DNA from: B8-G4 sp033720735
GTDB lineage: Bacteria; Bacteroidota; Bacteroidia; Chitinophagales; Saprospiraceae
Direction: 5' to 3'
DNA: 10,255 bases
NCBI GenBank assembly: GCA_033720735.1
Contig: JAWWBX010000146.1
Location: forward strand, 1 to 10,255
Of the stretch, positions 5,928 through 10,255 are shown piece by piece. Below the pieces are notes generated by a model that saw only the letters and a program-made list of their open reading frames with translations, was not told where the DNA came from and ran no database searches. Made by a program: the position numbers and the translations under genes. Positions within the stretch are counted from its first letter, which is position 1. Every line of letters begins with the position of its first letter.

Positions 5928-7621
5928 GCGACATGGTGTACGACGCCATCGTGATCGGGGCGGGCATGAGCGGGAGCTGGTCGGCCAAGGTGCTTTGTGA
6001 ACGCGGCCTGAAGACGTTGTTGCTTGAGCGCGGGCGCAACGTCACCCACATCAAGGACTATCCCACGGCCAACCTGCGCCCATGGGAGCTGCCGCACCGC
6101 GGGGAGATCCCCTTGAAGGTCCGTGAAGAAAACCCCTCCATCGCCCGTTGCTATGCCTATCGAGAGGACAACGCGCATTTCTTTGTCAAGGACAAAGACC
6201 ATCCCTATGTCCAGGACCAGCCGTTCGACTGGATCCGCGGCTACCAGGTGGGCGGGCGCTCGCTGATGTGGGCCCGGCAGACGCAACGCTGGAGTGACTA
6301 CGACTTCAACGGGCCCGCACGTGATGGCTTTGCCGTGGACTGGCCGATCCGGTATGATGACCTTGCCCCCTGGTACAGTGCAGTGGAAACCTTTGTCGGT
6401 ATCGCCGGCAATCGTGACGGGCTCGACACGGTGCCTGACGGAGAGTTCCTCCCGGCGTGGCCGCTCAATTGTGTCGAGGAGTATTTTCAATCAGTCGTCG
6501 CCGAAGCATATCAGGGCCGCTATGTGATCTTCGCCCGCTGCGCCCATCTCAGTGAACCCCGGGAGATCCATTTGCAACAGGGTCGCAGCACCTGCCTCAA
6601 GCGCACGGAATGTGAGCGCGGCTGTCCGCTCGGCGGGTACTTTAGTGCCAATTCCTCGACGATCCCGTGGGCCATGAAGACGGGTAACTTGACGCTGCGC
6701 CCCGACTCGGTCGTCCATTCCATTCTTTATGACGACAACCTGGGCAAAGCCACCGGCGTACGGGTGATCGACGCGCACACAAAAGAGGTGACTGTGTACC
6801 GCGCCTCACTCATTTTTGTCAATGCCGGTTCGATCAATTCATGCGCGGTGTTATTGAATTCAAGGTCAGATCGCTTTCCGAACGGCCTGGGTAATGACAG
6901 CGGGCTACTGGGTAAGTATGTCGCGTTCCACAACTACCGCGGCATTGTCAATGCGACCTGGCACGGGCACGCCGACAAGGCCATCAAGGGCCGCATCCCG
7001 ACCGGTGGGTATATCCCGCGCTTCCGCAACGTCTACCGTCAGGAGACCGACTTCCTGCGCGGGTATGCGATTTCATTTGGTGCCTGGCGAGGGCTCACTC
7101 CACAGCCCCCCGCGGGCCTGGGACCTGCGCTCACACAGTCCATCCTCGGTGAGAAGCCACAATTCGGTCCCTGGCGCATTGCTTCGCGCATGATGGGCGA
7201 GACCATCCCGAAAGCGGAGAATCGGATCCGGCTCGATCCTGCGGAGACGGATGACTGGGGGATCCCACTGGTGAGGTTTAATGTTGAATACGACGAGAAT
7301 GACGAGAAGATGCTCCAGGATTACTTCGCCACCACCACCGAGATGTTTGAGAAGGCAGGCTTTGAGGACATCGAGCAGATCGACACTGGTCAGGCGCCCG
7401 GCCTTGACATCCACGAAATGGGTGGCGCACGCATGGGGCGTGACCCGTCAACCTCCGTACTGAACGGTTGGAATCAACTGCACGCCTGCCCCAACGTGAT
7501 CGTTTCGGATGGTGCCTGTATGACCTCCACCTCTACCCAGAACCCGTCACTCACCTACATGGCCCTGGCTGCCAGGGCAGCAAACCATGCAGCGGACCTT
7601 CTCCAGCGCGGGGAGATCTAG
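5924..7621 (+). CDS. FAD-dependent GMC-family dehydrogenase, large catalytic subunit
   Basis: The protein has 565 residues and no signal peptide, so it is probably co-exported with the small subunit encoded before it. The dinucleotide-binding motif IGAGMSGSWSAK (Gly12, Gly14, Gly17) and the acidic residue of LLLERG (Glu35) bind FAD. GGRSLMW (110-116) is the usual GMC motif near the flavin. Near the C-terminus are HEMGGARMG (His497) and TQNPSLTYMALA (Asn540). A His and an Asn about 43 residues apart match the catalytic pair of pyranose-oxidase/gluconate-dehydrogenase-like members. A cysteine motif CLKRTECERGC (Cys224, Cys230, Cys234) resembles the three-cysteine [3Fe-4S] site described in FAD glucose and fructose dehydrogenases. 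The likely substrate is a sugar, sugar acid or glycoside, oxidised in the periplasm; the exact one cannot be told. The usual cytochrome c partner is not in the window. The last 67 bp are repeated at 7675-7741. Confidence 0.92.
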   Translation: MSDMVYDAIVIGAGMSGSWSAKVLCERGLKTLLLERGRNVTHIKDYPTANLRPWELPHRGEIPLKVREENPSIARCYAYREDNAHFFVKDKDHPYVQDQPFDWIRGYQVGGRSLMWARQTQRWSDYDFNGPARDGFAVDWPIRYDDLAPWYSAVETFVGIAGNRDGLDTVPDGEFLPAWPLNCVEEYFQSVVAEAYQGRYVIFARCAHLSEPREIHLQQGRSTCLKRTECERGCPLGGYFSANSSTIPWAMKTGNLTLRPDSVVHSILYDDNLGKATGVRVIDAHTKEVTVYRASLIFVNAGSINSCAVLLNSRSDRFPNGLGNDSGLLGKYVAFHNYRGIVNATWHGHADKAIKGRIPTGGYIPRFRNVYRQETDFLRGYAISFGAWRGLTPQPPAGLGPALTQSILGEKPQFGPWRIASRMMGETIPKAENRIRLDPAETDDWGIPLVRFNVEYDENDEKMLQDYFATTTEMFEKAGFEDIEQIDTGQAPGLDIHEMGGARMGRDPSTSVLNGWNQLHACPNVIVSDGACMTSTSTQNPSLTYMALAARAANHAADLLQRGEI

Positions 7622-7632
7622 ATATGCGACAT

Positions 7633-7677
7633 TGTCATTCCGAGTGCAGCACCCATTGGGTGTGGAATCGAGGAATG
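7633..7677 (+). repeat. CATTCC/GGAATG-type interspersed element between two copies of a gene tail
   Basis: It starts TGTCATTCCGAG and ends TCGAGGAATG, the same ends as the minus-strand element at 773-822, with a different interior. Inside is a small perfect hairpin, CACCC-ATT-GGGTG (7650-7662). Its last bases, ATG, are also the first bases of the second GMC-tail copy, so the junction is at or within a short shared sequence. Confidence 0.5.
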
Positions 7678-7741
7678 GCCTTAGCCGCCAGGGCGGCGAA
7701 CCATGCAGTCGACCTTCTCCAGCGCGGAGAGATCTAGATAT
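7675..7741 (+). pseudogene. duplicated 3' end of a GMC dehydrogenase gene
   Basis: These 67 bp align without gaps to 7559-7625, the last 20 codons, stop and following GATAT of the GMC gene, with 8 mismatches (88% identity). Both copies keep the frame through the TAG stop. Six of the eight changes are silent; the other two fall in one codon and change Ala to Val, so ANHAADLL becomes ANHAVDLL. A fragment free to decay would not show this pattern, so the second copy probably came from a complete, selected GMC gene, such as a paralogue or related strain. Its offset of 116 bp puts it out of frame with the GMC gene. No start codon with context makes it a gene of its own; it is best read as a remnant. 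From 7742 to 7897 nothing further was found. Confidence 0.8.
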
Positions 7742-7897
7742 TCAGCTGCAGGAGAGCTTTTGCGTCGGCAATGGGTTTGGTGAAACTGGTCGGTCATATT
7801 ATATTTCAACGACTCAAGAACGCTGACCCCAGGCAAGAGCTCGTATATCCGCAAGACGTTACGAAAAGTATTTACGCTACAAAATAAATTCTGGCCT

Positions 7898-10255
7898 ATG
7901 AGAATTCCTGTCCAAATTCTGTGTATGGTCCTGTGGTGCCTGATTAGCACAACCCTGGTTACCGCACAAGTAGGCATTGGTGTATCAACTCCTGTTGATG
8001 TATTGCATATCAAAGCAGCCGGTGGTGCCGGTCAGGGCATTTTGCTGGAGACCACGAGTGGGCTCGATGGCGCCGACTTGACCTGGTTAAATACTTCTGG
8101 TGCCCAATGGTCAATCGACCAGCTGGACAAAACACTCCGATTTAATCTTAGCAATCCTGGATTCGGTACGCGTATGTACATGAATGAATTCGGAGATATT
8201 GGGATTGGCACTGACCCCTCCTCTGGAATTGGCAAGTTGCAGGTCAATGGATTTACGCGAACCAAAGCCGTGACCGCGTTCGATAATTCTGGGCTGGCTT
8301 TTCGCACGGATGAGAACCTCAACAGGATGCGCATTTTGGACGATGGCCGGATATCTGTTGGTGCTACAGCACCTCATCCGAGTGCTCAGTTTGAAGTTGC
8401 CAGTACGACCGGCGGAATGCTTCTCCCCAGAATGACCGGAACACAACGTGAAGCGATCCTCAATCCGGTTGGCGGTTTACAGGTGTTTGATAATACATCG
8501 GGCAGTGGCTGGATCTATCAGAGTGAGTGGAACGAGATCGTAGCTGCCACACCTGGCACTGAGGAAGGCTTCATTCTCAGATTGAATGACGCACTTAAGC
8601 CGGAATGGGGATCTTTGATCTCGCCCTCGCAAATTACGAGCGAAGTTCCGGTAGTTCTGGCAGACAGCATCGTTCCGATTATCGGTGATCCAAGTCAGCT
8701 TATGGTCGCTGACGACAATTTCGTCTACTACTTTGTTGATGCTACCAATCAAATCCTTGTTGTAGAGCACCATCCGCAATCTGGTTTAAACGTCAAGAGC
8801 AGTATGGGATTTGGGGCATTAGGGCCCTCGCCCACTGCGGCAGCGATTTCCGGCAACTATATCTTTTATTGCGACGACCATCACAATAAAGTGCTTGCAG
8901 TAGATATCAACTTCCCGACGACCCTGCAAATTGTTTCAGAGGTCTTTGTCGGTTCATCGCCAAAGTCCATTGCCATCAGCGGCTCATATGCGTACGTGGC
9001 AAATACCGGGAATGATGCTCTCGAGGTCATAGATATTTCGAATCCACATTCCATTAATATTGTTGATACCCTGGCACTGGGAGGAGATCCGGTATTGGTT
9101 GTTACAGAAGGTAACTATGCATTTGTGGCCGACGACGGAACAAACACATTGAAAGTCATAGATATTTCCAACCCCAATAATATTTTCCTTGCGCATAGCA
9201 CGCCGATTGGTGCTCAACCTGTGAGTATGGCTGCTGAAAATGATGTCCTGTGCATCGCAGATGCGAATTCGTTCAATCTGGAAATGGTAGACATCACAAA
9301 TCCGTTGTCCTGCAGCGTGGTGGCTACGCATCCTGACATATCCACTCCGATTTCCGTCCATATCCTGAACGGTGTGGCCTATAAGACCAACTCTGGACAG
9401 CTGGAATTAATCAATGTGCATAATTCGTTTTCGCCAGAATCTTTGCAGACGATTCAGGTGAACGGGGCAGGCTACGAAGTACTGTCCAGTACCATTAATC
9501 GTCATTCTATCTATATTTCTTTCAATACTCTGGACTTTCTGAAGGCCTATGAGATCCCTGGATTGCGGCAGTATATTCAGTCTTCCAACGCCGACGGATC
9601 CATCGCGGTATCGGAAACCAATACGCTCGGAAATCACTCGGCGACTCAAAATCTGGCCATGAACGGCAATTGGATGAGCTTTAGCGGTAAGGATCGGGGG
9701 ATCTTTGTGAATTGTAATGACTGGGTCGGAATTGACACCCAATTCCCTTCGTCAAAATTTGACGTCAACGGCAAAGCCCGCCTGGACGGCCTTGGATTCC
9801 CGGGAGAATTTGGCCCAGACACCAATTTTGTTGGCACGGATGGCAATTACATTGCTTTCGGACACATCGGTGTGAGCGAAGATTTTATCGGGTATGGAAG
9901 TAATAGTTTCTACCTCCTTGACTCCCCGGGCGGTGGCGACACCGCTGATCCCAACCTGTACGTAGGTGGCAAACTGGGTGTCGGGCTCACCTCGAGTACC
10001 CACCCGCTGGAAATGGCCAGCGGCGCGCACGTCACGGCCGGCGGGGTGTGGACCAACGCCTCGGACATTGCAAGAAAATCAGACATCCGGCCACTCTCCT
10101 ACGGGCTGTCCGACGTCATGCAACTGCGTCCGGTCACCTATCGCTACCTCGCCGACGGCAGCCCCAGCCTCGGGTTTGTTGCCCAGGACATGGAGCAGAT
10201 CATCCCGGAAGTGGTGAGCGGTACTGAGGGAAACAAGGGTATCGCCTACGGGTTG
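7898..10255 (+). CDS. large exported protein: GIG-type repeats, LVIVD-like beta-propeller and C-terminal S74 self-cleaving domain (3' end missing)
   Basis: The frame is open from ATG 7898 to the right edge (786 codons, no stop), so the C-terminus is missing. Residues 1-23 form a signal peptide ending VTAQ. Residues 25-200 hold fiber-like motifs common in Bacteroidota surface proteins: VGIGVSTPVDVLHI, GDIGIGTDPS, GGMLLPRMTGTQREAI. Residues about 270-510 form a LVIVD-type propeller with blades at VVE (288-290), VDI (335), VIDISNP (377-383 and 420-426), MVDITNP (463-469) and LINV (504-507). The spacing of the middle four is exactly 43 residues. More fiber-like sequence follows (WVGIDTQFPSSKFDV, LGVGLTSSTHPLE). 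Last comes an S74 intramolecular chaperone domain: NASDIARKSDIRPLSYGL, QLRPVTYRY and LGFVAQDMEQIIPEVV. Ser722 and Lys727 fit the S-x4-K self-cleavage dyad. S74 domains trimerise fibers and then cut themselves off. The role is probably a secreted or surface trimeric fiber; the ligand is unknown. Confidence 0.88.
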   Translation, partial: MRIPVQILCMVLWCLISTTLVTAQVGIGVSTPVDVLHIKAAGGAGQGILLETTSGLDGADLTWLNTSGAQWSIDQLDKTLRFNLSNPGFGTRMYMNEFGDIGIGTDPSSGIGKLQVNGFTRTKAVTAFDNSGLAFRTDENLNRMRILDDGRISVGATAPHPSAQFEVASTTGGMLLPRMTGTQREAILNPVGGLQVFDNTSGSGWIYQSEWNEIVAATPGTEEGFILRLNDALKPEWGSLISPSQITSEVPVVLADSIVPIIGDPSQLMVADDNFVYYFVDATNQILVVEHHPQSGLNVKSSMGFGALGPSPTAAAISGNYIFYCDDHHNKVLAVDINFPTTLQIVSEVFVGSSPKSIAISGSYAYVANTGNDALEVIDISNPHSINIVDTLALGGDPVLVVTEGNYAFVADDGTNTLKVIDISNPNNIFLAHSTPIGAQPVSMAAENDVLCIADANSFNLEMVDITNPLSCSVVATHPDISTPISVHILNGVAYKTNSGQLELINVHNSFSPESLQTIQVNGAGYEVLSSTINRHSIYISFNTLDFLKAYEIPGLRQYIQSSNADGSIAVSETNTLGNHSATQNLAMNGNWMSFSGKDRGIFVNCNDWVGIDTQFPSSKFDVNGKARLDGLGFPGEFGPDTNFVGTDGNYIAFGHIGVSEDFIGYGSNSFYLLDSPGGGDTADPNLYVGGKLGVGLTSSTHPLEMASGAHVTAGGVWTNASDIARKSDIRPLSYGLSDVMQLRPVTYRYLADGSPSLGFVAQDMEQIIPEVVSGTEGNKGIAYGL

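Noticed and set aside
5903..6490. 195-codon minus-strand frame opposite the GMC gene
   Set aside because: It lies wholly over the FAD-binding part of the GMC gene and shows no family features; GC-rich coding DNA often leaves such open antisense frames.
7468..7737. 89-codon plus-strand frame ending in the duplicated GMC tail
   Set aside because: Its first part is an out-of-frame reading of the GMC gene; only the last 20 codons are meaningful, and they are a remnant of a GMC tail.
7898..10255. Phage tail fiber of a prophage
   Set aside because: The S74 domain alone is not diagnostic; a signal peptide, a LVIVD propeller and the lack of phage genes nearby point to an exported cellular protein.

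Overview
The window looks like chromosomal DNA of a Bacteroidota bacterium of moderately high GC, possibly from the Saprospiria/Lewinella side of the phylum. This is an inference from three things. Shine-Dalgarno sequences are essentially absent. Several genes are preceded by promoter-like TAnnTT(T)G elements. Several proteins are types common in that phylum: an exported GIG-repeat/S74 protein, a Gluconate_2-dh3/GMC pair, a membrane-anchored EEP protein and a CapA-like lipid- or periplasm-side phosphatase. No rRNA, tRNA, CRISPR array, transposase or plasmid/phage replication gene was seen.

Left part (1-3250), all genes on the minus strand: the N-terminal part of an exported S9-family peptidase (1-618, runs off the left edge), a small NTF2-like/DUF4440 lipoprotein (1241-1696) and an exported CapA-family metallophosphatase (1886-3250). 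The two gaps between them carry a diverged intergenic repeat of about 105-120 bp, with a CCCC-TGAA-GGGG hairpin, a conserved 15-mer and arrays of a phased 8-bp repeat. The stop codon and last residues of the CapA gene lie inside one of these 8-bp arrays. CATTCC...GGAATG interspersed elements also occur here.

Middle part (3385-4800), plus strand: two overlapping tiny membrane proteins (60 and 42 aa, ATGA overlap), then an endonuclease/exonuclease/phosphatase (EEP) family enzyme with an N-terminal membrane domain.

Right part (4903-7621), plus strand: a cysteine-rich small lipoprotein, then a translationally coupled oxidoreductase pair. The pair is a Tat-type lipoprotein of the gluconate 2-dehydrogenase subunit 3 family and an FAD-dependent GMC dehydrogenase with a three-cysteine motif. 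Together they look like a periplasmic sugar/polyol dehydrogenase; no cytochrome c subunit is seen in the window. Just after the GMC gene, its last 67 bp are duplicated (88% identical, changes mostly silent) and separated from the original by a CATTCC-type element.

Right end (7898-10255): a large exported protein, open to the window edge (at least 786 aa). It combines GIG-type fiber-like repeats, a LVIVD-type beta-propeller with a regular 43-residue period, and a C-terminal S74 self-cleaving chaperone domain. The S74 end is much GC-richer than the propeller, suggesting a mosaic gene. No wholly new system is evident. The most unusual parts are this domain combination, the duplicated GMC gene tail and the intergenic repeat family.
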